A stretch of 29,925 nucleotides of DNA from RGIG6291 sp964602275 (GCA_964602275.1 CAZRQF010000008.1:1-29925), one strand, 5' to 3'. Positions 17,813 through 26,510 are shown, numbered from the stretch's first letter. Program-made: numbers and translations. Notes: generated by a model from the sequence alone, not told the origin.

Positions 17813-18242
17813 GCATGATTGTCACAGGTCCATCATTTATTAAATTTATTTGCATATCAGCACCGAACACACCCGTCTTTACCGGAATATTACTGCTATT
17901 TTTGCAATATTCTATAAATTTTTCATACAATAGCTTAGCATATTCTGGCTTACCCGCATTTATAAAACTTGGTCTATTACCATGGTGGCAATCTGCATAC
18001 AAAGTAAATTGCGATACAATTTGCAATTCGCCATTAATATCGCTTAGTGATAAATTCATTTTCTGATTTTCATCTTCAAACACTCTAAGCTTTAATATTT
18101 TGTCGGCTAAGGCTTTCATTTCCTCTTCCGTGTCAGTATCTGTTATGCCAAGTAGCACCATAAAGCCATTGCCAATAGCTGAATACATTTTCCCGTCAAT
18201 TGATAGTTCAGATTTTTTTACTCTTTGTACAACCGCTCTCAT
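17784..18242 (-). CDS. dtd: D-aminoacyl-tRNA deacylase
   Basis: The protein is 152 aa, normal for DTD. Both signature loops of the active site are present: SQFTLYAD (residues 77-84) and NDGPVT (136-141, the family's cross-subunit Gly-cisPro loop). The enzyme removes D-amino acids, and mischarged glycine, from tRNA in the cytoplasm, using RNA-based catalysis in a homodimer. An AAGGAG site inside the 3' end of the preceding HAD gene precedes ATG 18240-18242; the gap between the two genes is 10 bases, so they are co-transcribed. In many Firmicutes dtd lies with relA, which is absent here. Confidence 0.97.
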   Translation of the reverse strand: MRAVVQRVKKSELSIDGKMYSAIGNGFMVLLGITDTDTEEEMKALADKILKLRVFEDENQKMNLSLSDINGELQIVSQFTLYADCHHGNRPSFINAGKPEYAKLLYEKFIEYCKNSSNIPVKTGVFGADMQINLINDGPVTIMLECVNGKVL

Positions 18243-18252
18243 ATCATTCTCC

Positions 18253-18954
18253 TTACAAAATTTCCATTATTTCTTTAATAGATGTTAGCACTTTTGTTTC
18301 TGGTTCAGTTTCTAAGATTTGCTCATTTTCATATCCCCATGTATTTTCGTTTGGTATGTATATTGTATTAAAGCCAGCCAATTTTGCTTCGTTTATATCT
18401 CCTTTTGGACTATTACCAATCATATAACAAGAGTTTGGTTCTAAACCATATTTTTCAGTGATATTAATATAGTCTTCTTTTTCTTTATGTCCTACTATTT
18501 CATATTTTTTAAAGTACTTTTTTATAGTCAAACGCTTCACTCTTTTTTCTTGTACTTTTTGCATACCTTTCGTTATTATATTCATGTCATAGCCTTTATC
18601 GTAAAGATATTTTACAGTTTCTTCAACACCTTCTAAAAGCTCCATAGGCAAATCATAAAGTATAGCACATTCTTTTTTTATATATTTTTTCAACTTATAT
18701 TTTTCGTAATTATCTTGTAACACTTCTTTTGCAATTTGATTTAATGATATTTCATAGTTTTTTGGTCCATAGCCATATTCCAAAAGGTTTTCAGCTTGCC
18801 TATTATTGAAAATTCTACTTAACTCTTCGTAACTATATGTATCGGAATATTCGCAAAGCTTTGTCAAAATTTTATTTTCAACTTCATTATAGTATCCTGA
18901 ACATTTTATTAAAGTATCGTCTAAATCAAAAAATAAAGTTTTTTCTTTTACCAT
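18253..18954 (-). CDS. HAD-superfamily phosphatase (subfamily IA-like)
   Basis: I choose ATG 18952-18954, preceded by AAGGAGG, giving 233 aa; an upstream in-frame start would overlap a hairpin. HAD motifs are all visible: motif I FFDLDDTL (nucleophile Asp10, acid Asp12), a helical cap at about residues 20-95, motif II in IITKG (about 120), the Lys region YEIVGHKEKEDY, and motif IV MIGNSPKGDINEAKLAGFNT near 175-195. The C-terminus (YIPNENTWGYENE) resembles HAD hydrolases annotated as YjjG/pyrimidine-nucleotidase-like. It should be a cytosolic small-molecule phosphatase; the substrate is unknown. It is in an operon with dtd. Confidence 0.85.
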   Translation of the reverse strand: MVKEKTLFFDLDDTLIKCSGYYNEVENKILTKLCEYSDTYSYEELSRIFNNRQAENLLEYGYGPKNYEISLNQIAKEVLQDNYEKYKLKKYIKKECAILYDLPMELLEGVEETVKYLYDKGYDMNIITKGMQKVQEKRVKRLTIKKYFKKYEIVGHKEKEDYINITEKYGLEPNSCYMIGNSPKGDINEAKLAGFNTIYIPNENTWGYENEQILETEPETKVLTSIKEIMEIL

Positions 18955-18973
18955 AAGTTCCTCCTTCTGTCTA

Positions 18974-19003
18974 AATAAAGCAGGCATAAAAAGCCTGCTT
19001 TAT
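18974..19003 (-). terminator. Hairpin between the membrane protein gene and HAD gene
   Basis: A perfect 9-bp stem AAAGCAGGC / GCCTGCTTT (18977-18985 and 18993-19001) lies between the two genes. On the minus strand it is followed only by TTTATTTAG, so it is probably a partial terminator or an mRNA-processing/stability stem. Confidence 0.6.
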
Positions 19004-19005
19004 AG

Positions 19006-19311
19006 TTATTTTTTCTTGTTATATCTGTTTTTAAAAACTTTAGTAACAAACTTTCTGCGTATTTCTATATCGTTTACTAATATATATGGAACTATACTTG
19101 CAATTATTCCTGCATAGTTAACTATAAAATGAATTGTTCGATTGCCAAATTCATAATCAGCATATGCAGTTGTTATAAGCACTACCATATATGCTACTAA
19201 AAGTATGAATGCTGGAAAACATTTTTTTATTTTAACAGAGCATAGTATTAATAAAATTGTAACCAAACAAGCTGTGCAAAATACAGCTAAATCACTAAAA
19301 TCAATTATCAT
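19006..19311 (-). CDS. Small membrane protein, function unknown
   Basis: I choose ATG 19309-19311, giving 101 aa; the frame extends 16 codons upstream into the yebC 3' end, but the shorter start places the first hydrophobic segment at the N-terminus as expected. The Shine-Dalgarno is weak (AGAGAG). Three hydrophobic segments are visible (about residues 6-25, 32-51 and 61-79), followed by a strongly basic C-terminal tail (RRKFVTKVFKNRYNKKK) likely facing the cytoplasm. I do not recognise a family. It lies between yebC and the HAD gene, within 30 bases of yebC, and is probably transcribed from the yebC promoter. Confidence 0.65.
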   Translation of the reverse strand: MIIDFSDLAVFCTACLVTILLILCSVKIKKCFPAFILLVAYMVVLITTAYADYEFGNRTIHFIVNYAGIIASIVPYILVNDIEIRRKFVTKVFKNRYNKKK

Positions 19312-19337
19312 ATATATCTCTCTTCTTTGTGGTATTT

Positions 19338-20063
19338 TTATTCTTGCCAATTGTGCCAAATTTCTTGCACATCATCATTATCTTCTAGCTTTTCTATGAT
19401 AAGTCCCATCTTTTTAGCACCATCTTCATCAAGCTCAATATAATTTTGTGGAACCATTTTTACTTCTGCTTCTAAATACTCAATTCCTTTAGCTTCAAAA
19501 TACTCTCTCACTTGTGAAAAGTTTTCTGGAGCTGTTTCAATTTCATAAAACTCTTCATCAGTTTCCATGTTCTCAGCACCAGATTCTAAAACTTCCATCA
19601 TTAGTTCTTCTTCTGATAATTTTGAGCTAGCTTTTTCTATAATGATTATTCCCTTTTTATCAAACATCCAACTAACTGAACCATTAGTACCTAAATTACC
19701 GCCAAATTTATCTAATATATGTCTTACTTCGCCAGCAGTTCTATTTCTATTGTCTGTTGCAGTTTCTATCAAAATAGCAACACCGTTTGGTCCGTATCCT
19801 TCATATGTTAATTCTTCATAATTTGCTGAAGCACCATCTCCAGCAGCTTTTTTAATACTTCTTTCTATATTGTCATTTGGCATATTGTTCGCTTTACATT
19901 TTGCAACTACATCTCTAAGTTTTGAATTTGAGGCCGGATCAGGTCCACCAGCTTTTACCGCTATAAGTATTTCTCTACCTAATTTTGTATAAATTTTTCC
20001 TCTTTGAGCGTCTGTTTTTCCTTTTTTGGCAGCAATATTGTGCCATTTGCTATGTCCTGACAT
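19338..20063 (-). CDS. yebC: YebC/PmpR family protein
   Basis: The protein is 241 aa, the usual length. It starts with the family's hallmark SGHSKWHNIAAKKGKTDAQR, then KIYTKLGREILIAVKAGGPD and PNDNIERSIKKA, and continues through the second and third domains (YEGYGPNGVAILIE, GSVSWMFDKKG). The family has been described as DNA-binding transcription regulators and, more recently, as translation factors that relieve ribosome stalling at difficult sequences such as polyproline, particularly the YeeN/YebC types. The ATG follows AAAGGAGG. It has a consensus-like promoter and heads the leftward group yebC, membrane protein, HAD, dtd. Confidence 0.96.
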   Translation of the reverse strand: MSGHSKWHNIAAKKGKTDAQRGKIYTKLGREILIAVKAGGPDPASNSKLRDVVAKCKANNMPNDNIERSIKKAAGDGASANYEELTYEGYGPNGVAILIETATDNRNRTAGEVRHILDKFGGNLGTNGSVSWMFDKKGIIIIEKASSKLSEEELMMEVLESGAENMETDEEFYEIETAPENFSQVREYFEAKGIEYLEAEVKMVPQNYIELDEDGAKKMGLIIEKLEDNDDVQEIWHNWQE

Positions 20064-20124
20064 TTTAAAATCCTCCTTTATTTTTATTTCAAATCAATGT
20101 TAAAAACAATCTTTTAGCTACTCG

Positions 20125-20153
20125 ATTATAACATACCTTGCAAAGCTTGGCAA
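20125..20153 (-). promoter_or_regulatory. Sigma-A promoter of yebC
   Basis: On the minus strand: TTGCCA (20148-20153), 17 bases, perfect TATAAT (20125-20130), about 60 bases before the yebC start. Confidence 0.75.
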
Positions 20154-20175
20154 GAATTATGCGGTGTTATCATCG

Positions 20176-21528
20176 TTATAATAATGATGCCATATATATC
20201 GGCAAATATACTATACCACCTTCTTCTTTTAAATCTCCCGTATGAAGTACATATGGAGTGTGTAATTGTTCTCTATATTTTGTAATAAACTTATTAAGTG
20301 ATGATAATGTATAGTTTTTGCCTGATTTGACTTCTATTGGAGAAATGTTGTGTCTACTACTTATTTTGAATTTTGCAATTAAGAAATCTATTTCCATTCT
20401 ACTAGAAGCATCTTCTCTTGAAGGATTTGAGTAAAAATACAACTTATGCCCAGATGCAACCAACATTTGTGCTACCATATTTTCCATTATCATTCCTTCA
20501 TTAAATTCTAGTTTGTCAAATAATATCTTTTTATAAATTTCTTCTGTCATTATTCCATTTTCATCAAAAGAATGGGATATTAATAATCCTGTATCTGCCA
20601 TATAACATTTTAAAGTCATAAAATCTGTATTTAATTTTAGTCCTATACATGGTTCTGTTGAGTTATAGCAAGGATTCATTATCATCGCATCTTTTAACCA
20701 AAACATTGCATCTTCATAGTCTCTAAATCTTGCATCTTTACTAATAGATGATAATTTAAATTTTTTTTCATGTTTTTGTAATTGCGCAGGTATTTCATCA
20801 AAAATACTTTCAACCTTTAAGTTATATCCTTCTGCATGTTTACCTATATCTTGTCTATATAAATTTAATATGTTTCTTTTAATTTGATCAACTTTGTTAA
20901 AATCCTTAGTATTTACATATTCTTGTACTGCTTGTGGCATTCCTCCTACAATCATATATTGTCTAAAGTAATCCATTACTTTTCTATGCAGTGCTTGTCC
21001 TAATGGTTTTCTATCTTCATATGATTTTTTTATTAATTCCATAAGGCTATCATTTTCTAACGCCCATAAAAATTCTTCAAAATCCATTGGGTGCATTTCT
21101 ATATGTTGTTCTTCAGACGGAATTAATATGTCTTTAACATTCTTTTTTATTGACATTAAAGAGCCTGTTTCTATATAATCATATCTTCCATCTTCTACTA
21201 GATATTTTATAGCAGATCTTGCTTTTGGATATAGCTGCACTTCATCAAATACTATTAAACTTTCACGCTGATATAATGTTACATTAAAGTAATTTGATAA
21301 ATACAAAAATAAATTGTCCATGTCGTTTAAATAATGCTCAAATAAGTCTTTTACCTCATTTGAAACTTTATTAAAGTCTATTACTATATAACTTTTGTAA
21401 TTTTCTTTTGCAAATTTTTCTACTATGTAACTTTTTCCAACGCGTCTTGCTCCATCTATTAAAATGGCTGTTTTTCCATTACTGTTTCGCTTCCATTGCA
21501 CTAATTTTTCATATACTTTTCTTTTCAT
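20176..21528 (-). CDS. AAA+ ATPase with DUF4143 C-terminal domain
   Basis: The protein is 450 aa, typical of this family. The N-terminal ATPase has Walker A GARRVGKS (residues 26-33) and a Walker B strand SLIVFDEVQLYPKARSAIKY. The C-terminal DUF4143 region ends with a nuclease-like PD-(D/E)xK signature: EIDFLI ... SPIEVKSGKNYTLSSL. Members are widespread, patchily distributed accessory ATPases with no settled function; mobile or defence-related roles have been suggested. The ATG follows AGGTGAT. Upstream are three 33-bp tandem repeats carrying the likely promoter (21555-21653). It is a single-gene unit between yebC and the GNAT gene, and its patchy family distribution suggests it was acquired horizontally. 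Confidence 0.88.
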   Translation of the reverse strand: MKRKVYEKLVQWKRNSNGKTAILIDGARRVGKSYIVEKFAKENYKSYIVIDFNKVSNEVKDLFEHYLNDMDNLFLYLSNYFNVTLYQRESLIVFDEVQLYPKARSAIKYLVEDGRYDYIETGSLMSIKKNVKDILIPSEEQHIEMHPMDFEEFLWALENDSLMELIKKSYEDRKPLGQALHRKVMDYFRQYMIVGGMPQAVQEYVNTKDFNKVDQIKRNILNLYRQDIGKHAEGYNLKVESIFDEIPAQLQKHEKKFKLSSISKDARFRDYEDAMFWLKDAMIMNPCYNSTEPCIGLKLNTDFMTLKCYMADTGLLISHSFDENGIMTEEIYKKILFDKLEFNEGMIMENMVAQMLVASGHKLYFYSNPSREDASSRMEIDFLIAKFKISSRHNISPIEVKSGKNYTLSSLNKFITKYREQLHTPYVLHTGDLKEEGGIVYLPIYMASLL

Positions 21529-21554
21529 AAATATATCACCTCTAATATATTTTG

Positions 21555-21653
21555 CACGAAATCAAGATTTTTATTCTTGCGTTTTTTCACGAAAACGAGT
21601 TTTTTATAATTCGATTTTAACACGAAAACAAGATTTTTACAATATTTTTGTAG
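21555..21653. repeat. Three 33-bp tandem repeats upstream of the ATPase
   Basis: Units start at 21555, 21588 and 21621, exactly 33 bases apart. Each begins with a variant of CACGAAAACAAGATTTTTA (unit 2 has CGAG and an extra T) and ends in a more variable part. The spacing is about three helical turns, so bound proteins would line up on one face of the DNA. The array occupies the promoter region of the ATPase gene. It is too short and too variable to be a CRISPR array. Confidence 0.8.
21603..21631 (-). promoter_or_regulatory. Possible ATPase promoter within the repeats
   Basis: On the minus strand: TTGTTT (21626-21631, in unit 3), 17 bases, TATAAA (21603-21608, in unit 2). The repeated TTTCGTG core falls inside the spacer, suiting an operator overlapping the promoter. 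Confidence 0.45.
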
Positions 21654-21676
21654 AATTTTTGCAATATTTCTTATCC

Positions 21677-21709
21677 AAGATAGATAGCGTTACGACTACT
21701 ATCTATCTT
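21677..21709. terminator. Hairpin after the GNAT gene
   Basis: A perfect 11-bp stem AAGATAGATAG / CTATCTATCTT (21677-21687 and 21699-21709) lies 15 bases past the GNAT stop. The short U-run is on plus (TTTT), while minus has none, so its direction is uncertain. Confidence 0.5.
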
Positions 21710-21723
21710 TTAGTTAATAAACT

Positions 21724-22288
21724 TTATATTATCAGTTCTTCTTTTAAAATAGAATAATATATCTGAGATGTGTATAGACCTGTTTTTTTATCAAGTCTTC
21801 TTTCTCTAAGTTCGCCGTCTTTTTTCATTCCTGCTTTTTCCATAACTCGCCCGCTCGCCGGATTATACCCTGCATAATGTGCTTCAACTAAATGGAAATC
21901 GCATTCTAATAATAAATATTCTATTACTCGTCTTAAAGCTTCTGTTGCATAGCCTTTATTCCAATATTTTGAACCTATGCAATAGCCGACTTCTCCATAA
22001 TCTTTTCGCTTATATAAGTTGCAAATATCAATTCCGCCTATTAATTCATGAGTATCTTTCTTTTCTATCAGCCATTTATAAAAATCATTGTTTTCATATT
22101 TTTTGACCCATTGCTCTATAACTTTATATTGTTCTTCAACACTTTTGCAAGGCGTCCAGCTTAAATTTTCAGCCATTTTTTCGTCTGTTATATATCCGAC
22201 TGTAAAATAATTCATTAACATCTGCTAATTCGAATCTTCTTAGTATAAGCCTATCTGTTTCTAATCTTTTAGTTCCTAAATCTATCAT
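21724..22288 (-). pseudogene. GNAT acetyltransferase (RimJ/RimL-like), frameshifted near the N-terminus
   Basis: The main open part (21724-22221) encodes the GNAT core: GGIDICNLYKRKDYGEVGYC, then IGSKYWNKGYATEALRRVIE with the acetyl-CoA loop, and YNPASGRVMEKAGMKKDGELRER. It lacks the expected N-terminus and has no ribosome site at its ATG. In another frame, from ATG 22286-22288, the missing start is found: MIDLGTKRLETDRLILRRFE followed by LADVNELF. Removing one T from the T4 run at 22204-22207 (minus strand) joins the two into a normal protein of about 187 aa. So the gene is frameshifted by one base, by real mutation, slippage-based switching or sequencing error. It starts 23 bases after cysS ends and was probably in that operon. 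The family N-acetylates protein N-termini or small molecules. Confidence 0.85.
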
Positions 22289-22311
22289 TTCTAATAAAAC
22301 CTCTAATTTTA

Positions 22312-23778
22312 TTATTTATACAATGCTTTAAAATTCCATGTTGTGCCGTCTTTTGTGTCGTTTAGTATAATGCCCTCTTCATCAAGTTTTGCTCTTATTT
22401 CATCCGCTACAGCATATTCTTTATTTTTCTTTGCTTCAGCCCTTTTTTCAACTTCTTGCTCAATATGATTTACATCTACGCCTAGTCTATCAACATATCT
22501 ATTCTTCATATCTTCTAAAAATGTTTTTGGTGCCTCTGTAAACAATCCTAAAACTGAATATACTTCTTTTATATCTTTCAACATTTTAGCCAATGTGTTT
22601 GCTATTTGATTTCTGTTGCCTTTATTTGCCGACTTTAACAAATTATTTATGTATTTTACTTCTGTATGTAAATTAGCAAATACTGCCGAAGTATTAAAAT
22701 CATCGTCCATTGCCTCTATAAAGTTTGAAATAACATTATTTACAGTTTCGTCATTTAGTACCTCGCCATTTGCATCTCCATTATTTTGATTTATAAATTG
22801 CTCCATAGCATCAAGCGTTGTGTAAAAATAGTACATTTGACTTTCTGCAAGTGTAAAATCACTATCTAAAATATCAATATCTGCTGCATAATGTCTTGAT
22901 AACATCAAATATTTTAATACTTCATAATGATATTTCTTTAATGCATCACGAATTGTTAGTGAGTTACCTAACGATTTACTCATTTTTTCGCCATTAATTT
23001 TTATTAATCCACAATGTGACCAATAATTTGCAAATGTTTTACCCGTTAAAGCTTCAGTTTGTGCAATTTCATTTTCATGATGCGGGAATAATAAATCTCT
23101 ACCGCCACCGTGGATATCTATTGTTTCGCCCAATGTATCTAACGCCATTGCTGAACATTCAATATGCCAACCAGGTCTGCCTTTGCCCCAAGGCGAATCC
23201 CATGAAACTTCTCCTACTTTCGCACTTTTCCATAAGGCGAAGTCAATAGGATCTCTTTTTCCTTCTTCAAGTTCGATTCTAACGCCATTTAAAAGTTCGT
23301 CTGTTTTTCTATGTGATAATTTTCCGTAATTATTAAATGTTTTTACAGAAAAGTATACATCTCCGTTTTCTGCTACATACGCATGCCCATTTTCAATCAA
23401 ACCTTCTACAAATTTGATTATTTTTTCAATATATTCTGATGCTTTTGTTGTTATGTCTGCATTTTTTACATGTAAATTCGCCATATCTTTTTCTGTTTCG
23501 ATTATTTGCTCTCTTGAAAATTCTATTGCATTTTTTCCAAGTTCATTTGATTTCTTTATAATTTTATCGTCAACATCAGTATAATTTCTTACATATGTGA
23601 CTTTATATCCTCTGTATCTTAGATACTCTGTAATCATCGCATAAACAATGGCTTGCCTAGCATGACCTATATGGCTCAAATCATAAACTGTAATTCCACA
23701 GGCATACATCTTCACCTCTTTGTCTTTTATTGGTACAAACTCTTCTTTTTTACCAGTCATTGAATTTGTAATCTTCAT
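22312..23778 (-). CDS. cysS: Cysteinyl-tRNA synthetase
   Basis: The protein is 488 aa, within the family range. It has the class I signatures HIGH (residues 36-39) and KMSKS (265-269), and the zinc ligands Cys27, Cys208 and the PHHENE His/Glu pair near 233-237 that select cysteine. The C-terminal helical anticodon-binding region follows, ending in DGTTWNFKALYK. It charges tRNA-Cys. GGAGGTG precedes ATG 23776-23778. In Clostridia cysS often follows cysE or has a T-box; here it follows polA and no T-box element is visible upstream. It probably has a promoter inside the polA terminator (23846-23874). Confidence 0.98.
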   Translation of the reverse strand: MKITNSMTGKKEEFVPIKDKEVKMYACGITVYDLSHIGHARQAIVYAMITEYLRYRGYKVTYVRNYTDVDDKIIKKSNELGKNAIEFSREQIIETEKDMANLHVKNADITTKASEYIEKIIKFVEGLIENGHAYVAENGDVYFSVKTFNNYGKLSHRKTDELLNGVRIELEEGKRDPIDFALWKSAKVGEVSWDSPWGKGRPGWHIECSAMALDTLGETIDIHGGGRDLLFPHHENEIAQTEALTGKTFANYWSHCGLIKINGEKMSKSLGNSLTIRDALKKYHYEVLKYLMLSRHYAADIDILDSDFTLAESQMYYFYTTLDAMEQFINQNNGDANGEVLNDETVNNVISNFIEAMDDDFNTSAVFANLHTEVKYINNLLKSANKGNRNQIANTLAKMLKDIKEVYSVLGLFTEAPKTFLEDMKNRYVDRLGVDVNHIEQEVEKRAEAKKNKEYAVADEIRAKLDEEGIILNDTKDGTTWNFKALYK

Positions 23779-23807
23779 ATTAACACCTCCATAATTTATG
23801 CAAATTT

Positions 23808-23837
23808 TATATAAGTTAAAACATTCTTATATAAAAA
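23808..23837. repeat. 10-bp inverted repeat in the cysS 5' region
   Basis: TTTATATAAG and CTTATATAAA are exact complements separated by ten bases, just after the expected start of cysS transcription. It could form a weak AU hairpin in the leader or be a binding site for a dimeric protein. No function can be assigned. Confidence 0.5.
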
Positions 23838-23871
23838 CCTTGATAATTATATCACACAATTACCAAGGTTT
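23835..23871 (-). terminator. Terminator of polA
   Basis: A 14-bp stem (23835-23848 with 23858-23871) pairs completely on the minus strand with one G-U wobble, followed by U5 and AU-rich sequence. It begins about 30 bases after the polA stop. Confidence 0.85.
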
Positions 23872-23874
23872 CAA
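23846..23874 (-). promoter_or_regulatory. Probable cysS promoter overlapping the polA terminator
   Basis: On the minus strand: TTGAAA (23869-23874), 17 bases, TATAAT (23846-23851). The two elements lie in opposite arms of the terminator, so transcripts begun here cannot form the hairpin while polA read-through transcripts can. Confidence 0.6.
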
Positions 23875-23901
23875 CCACTTTACCGTCTACTGCTAAAAGC
23901 A

Positions 23902-26508
23902 TTAGTGTGCTTCGTACCAATTTTTCCCACATTCTGCTTCTACTTTTAATGGAACTTTTAATTCAATAACATTTTCCATACATCTTATTAATATTTCTTT
24001 TACTTGCTCAAGCTCGCTATTTTCAGCTTCTATTACCAATTCATCATGTACTTGCAAAATAAGTTTTGATTTTAAACCTTTTTCTTCTAATTCTTTTTGA
24101 ATATTTATCATTGCTATCTTTATTATATCTGCCGCCGTACCTTGAATTGGAGCATTCATAGCAACTCTTTCGCCAAATTGTCTAACATTAAAATTATTTG
24201 ACTTAATTTCTGGTACATATCTTCTTCTGCCCCAAAGAGTTTCTACAAAGCCTTCTTCTTTACACTTTGAAATTTCCCCGTCCATATACTTTTTAATATT
24301 TGGATATTTTTCAAAATATGTTTCGATATAATCTTTTGCTTTTCTTCGTGATGTACCTATGTTGGTTGCCAAACCGAAATCACTAATACCATAAACTATG
24401 CCAAAATTTACCGCTTTTGCTTCTGAACGCATTTGTTTTGTAACTTCTTCAAGTGGCACGCCAAACACTTGTGAAGCTGTTATAGCGTGAATGTCATCGC
24501 CGTTTTTAAATGCTTCTATCATGGTTGCATCATCTGCAATATGAGATAATACTCTTAATTCAATTTGTGAATAATCCGCATCTATAAAAGTATAGCCATT
24601 AGGTGCAACGAATATCTTTCTTAAGCCTTTTCCAAGCTCGGTCCTTATAGGAATATTTTGCAAATTCGGTTCTGTGCAACTGATTCTTCCTGTCGCAGTA
24701 ACAGTTTGATTAAATTTTGCGTGTATCCTACCAGTCTTTTCATTTATTAATGGTAGCATACCATCAACATATGTGGCTTTTAGCTTGCTCAAAGTTCTAT
24801 ATTCTAATATTTTTTCTATTATAGGATGCTCTAATTTTAATCTTTCTAATACTTCAGCATCTGTTGAATAGCCATTTTTAGTCTTTTTTAATACTGGCAA
24901 TTTTAGCTCATCAAATAAAATTTCGCCTAATTGTTTTGGCGAGTTAATATTAAATTCTTTGCCTGCCAATTCATAAATTTCTTTCACTAATACATCTATC
25001 TGCCTTGCCAAATCTATCGAATAATTTTCAAGTATACCTTTATCTACAAGCACGCCTTGAAGTTCCATCTCTGCAAGCACTTTCATAAGTGGCATTTCTA
25101 TTTCATAGAATAATTTTTCTTGCTTTTTATCAATTAATTTTTCTTCTAATTTTTGTTTACATCTATAAATGTATTTTGCATATTTTGATTCTAACTCACT
25201 ACTATCCTTTTCACTTTCAAAGCAATCAATTGTAAGTTGAATGTTCTCTTTTTTATTTTCAAGCATGATGCCAAGCTCTTCTAAAATTGTATCATCTAAT
25301 TTATAACTAGCTTTTGACGGATTTAAAACATATGATGCTATCGCAATATCAAACATCATATTTTTAGGACTAATTCCAAGCTTTTTTAATCTCAAATAAT
25401 CTTCTTTTTGCTCAAAACCAATTTTTAAGTTTTCACTTTCAAAAATTTCTTTCAGCAAATCAAAAGATGGATTTGAAACATAATATGCTTTTTCATTATA
25501 AAAAATTGCAAGTCCATTTTTATAATAATACGCAATATCGCCATTTTCAATTTTTAAGTTTTTAATATCGTTTATTTCAAAATTTTCTTCATCCGCTATT
25601 ATTTCTTGATTTTCTTCTTTTAACCCTAATTTTTCTATAAAATTTCTAAACTGCAATTTTACGAATAGGTTATATAATTCACTCTTATTAAACGGTTTTG
25701 TTTCAAGGTTTGAAAGTTCTACTTCTATCGGAACTTCTCTGCAAATTGTACCTAATTCTAAAGATAAATATGCAAGTTCTTTATTATCAACTATTTTTTC
25801 TTTCAACTTTCCTTTTATTTTTTCTAATTCTTCTCCCGCTTCTATCCTTGTATAAATATTATCAATATCATGATACATTTGTATAAGTGAAAATGCTGTT
25901 TTCTCGCCAACGCCAGGTATACCAGGAATATTATCCGATGTATCTCCCATAAGTCCCTTTATTTGTATAAATTGTATTGGTTCAATGCCAAACTTCTCCT
26001 TAACTGTTTTCGGGGTATAGTCTGTGCTTTCGGTAGTCCCCATCTTAGTAGTTGGTATCCTAACTGTTACATTGTCCGAAACTAATTGAAGTGAATCTCT
26101 ATCTCCAGTTAAAAGCAACACTTGTATGTCATGTTCGTCGCCATACTTTGCAAGTGTGCCTAATATATCGTCTGCTTCGTAGCCTTCCATTTCTAGCACT
26201 TCAATATTCATTGCTTTTAATACCTCTTTTATAATTGGCATTTGCATTCTTAGCTCGTCTGGCATGCCTTTTCTAGTAGCTTTGTAACCATCATACATTT
26301 TATGTCTAAATGTTGGTGCTTTTAAATCAAATGTAACACATATATAATCTGGTTTTTCATCGTTTAAAAGCCTTAATAATATAGACAAAAAACCATACAC
26401 CGCATTTGTATATGTGCCATCCGTTGTCATTAAAAGCTTCGAATTCATAATGCCATAAAAAGCTCTATTCATAATACTATTTCCATCAATCGCAACTAAC
26501 TTTTTCAA
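23902..26508 (-). CDS. polA: DNA polymerase I
   Basis: The protein is 868 aa with a TTG start (26506-26508) eight bases after AAGGAG; the next ATG falls inside the nuclease motif, so TTG is preferred. The N-terminal 5'-3' nuclease is intact (LVAIDGNSIMNRAFYG, YEADDILGTLA, LLTGDRDSLQLV, GLMGDTSDNIPGIPGVGEKT). The middle region (about 300-480) lacks the DxE exonuclease motif, so proofreading is expected to be lost, as in Bacillus-type Pol I. The polymerase has motif A DADYSQIELRVLSHIADD, motif B RSEAKAVNFGIVYGIS and motif C QVHDELVIEA. It removes RNA primers and fills repair gaps, complementing UvrA-dependent repair. A short remnant of a queH 3' end lies directly before its start codon. Confidence 0.98.
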   Translation of the reverse strand: MKKLVAIDGNSIMNRAFYGIMNSKLLMTTDGTYTNAVYGFLSILLRLLNDEKPDYICVTFDLKAPTFRHKMYDGYKATRKGMPDELRMQMPIIKEVLKAMNIEVLEMEGYEADDILGTLAKYGDEHDIQVLLLTGDRDSLQLVSDNVTVRIPTTKMGTTESTDYTPKTVKEKFGIEPIQFIQIKGLMGDTSDNIPGIPGVGEKTAFSLIQMYHDIDNIYTRIEAGEELEKIKGKLKEKIVDNKELAYLSLELGTICREVPIEVELSNLETKPFNKSELYNLFVKLQFRNFIEKLGLKEENQEIIADEENFEINDIKNLKIENGDIAYYYKNGLAIFYNEKAYYVSNPSFDLLKEIFESENLKIGFEQKEDYLRLKKLGISPKNMMFDIAIASYVLNPSKASYKLDDTILEELGIMLENKKENIQLTIDCFESEKDSSELESKYAKYIYRCKQKLEEKLIDKKQEKLFYEIEMPLMKVLAEMELQGVLVDKGILENYSIDLARQIDVLVKEIYELAGKEFNINSPKQLGEILFDELKLPVLKKTKNGYSTDAEVLERLKLEHPIIEKILEYRTLSKLKATYVDGMLPLINEKTGRIHAKFNQTVTATGRISCTEPNLQNIPIRTELGKGLRKIFVAPNGYTFIDADYSQIELRVLSHIADDATMIEAFKNGDDIHAITASQVFGVPLEEVTKQMRSEAKAVNFGIVYGISDFGLATNIGTSRRKAKDYIETYFEKYPNIKKYMDGEISKCKEEGFVETLWGRRRYVPEIKSNNFNVRQFGERVAMNAPIQGTAADIIKIAMINIQKELEEKGLKSKLILQVHDELVIEAENSELEQVKEILIRCMENVIELKVPLKVEAECGKNWYEAH

Positions 26509-26510
26509 TT

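Noticed and set aside
21555..21653. CRISPR array
   Set aside because: Only three imperfect units with no distinct spacer of constant length and no cas genes nearby.
23779..23901. T-box riboswitch for cysS
   Set aside because: No TGGNACCGCG-type antiterminator sequence or specifier-loop structure could be seen, and the gap is too short.
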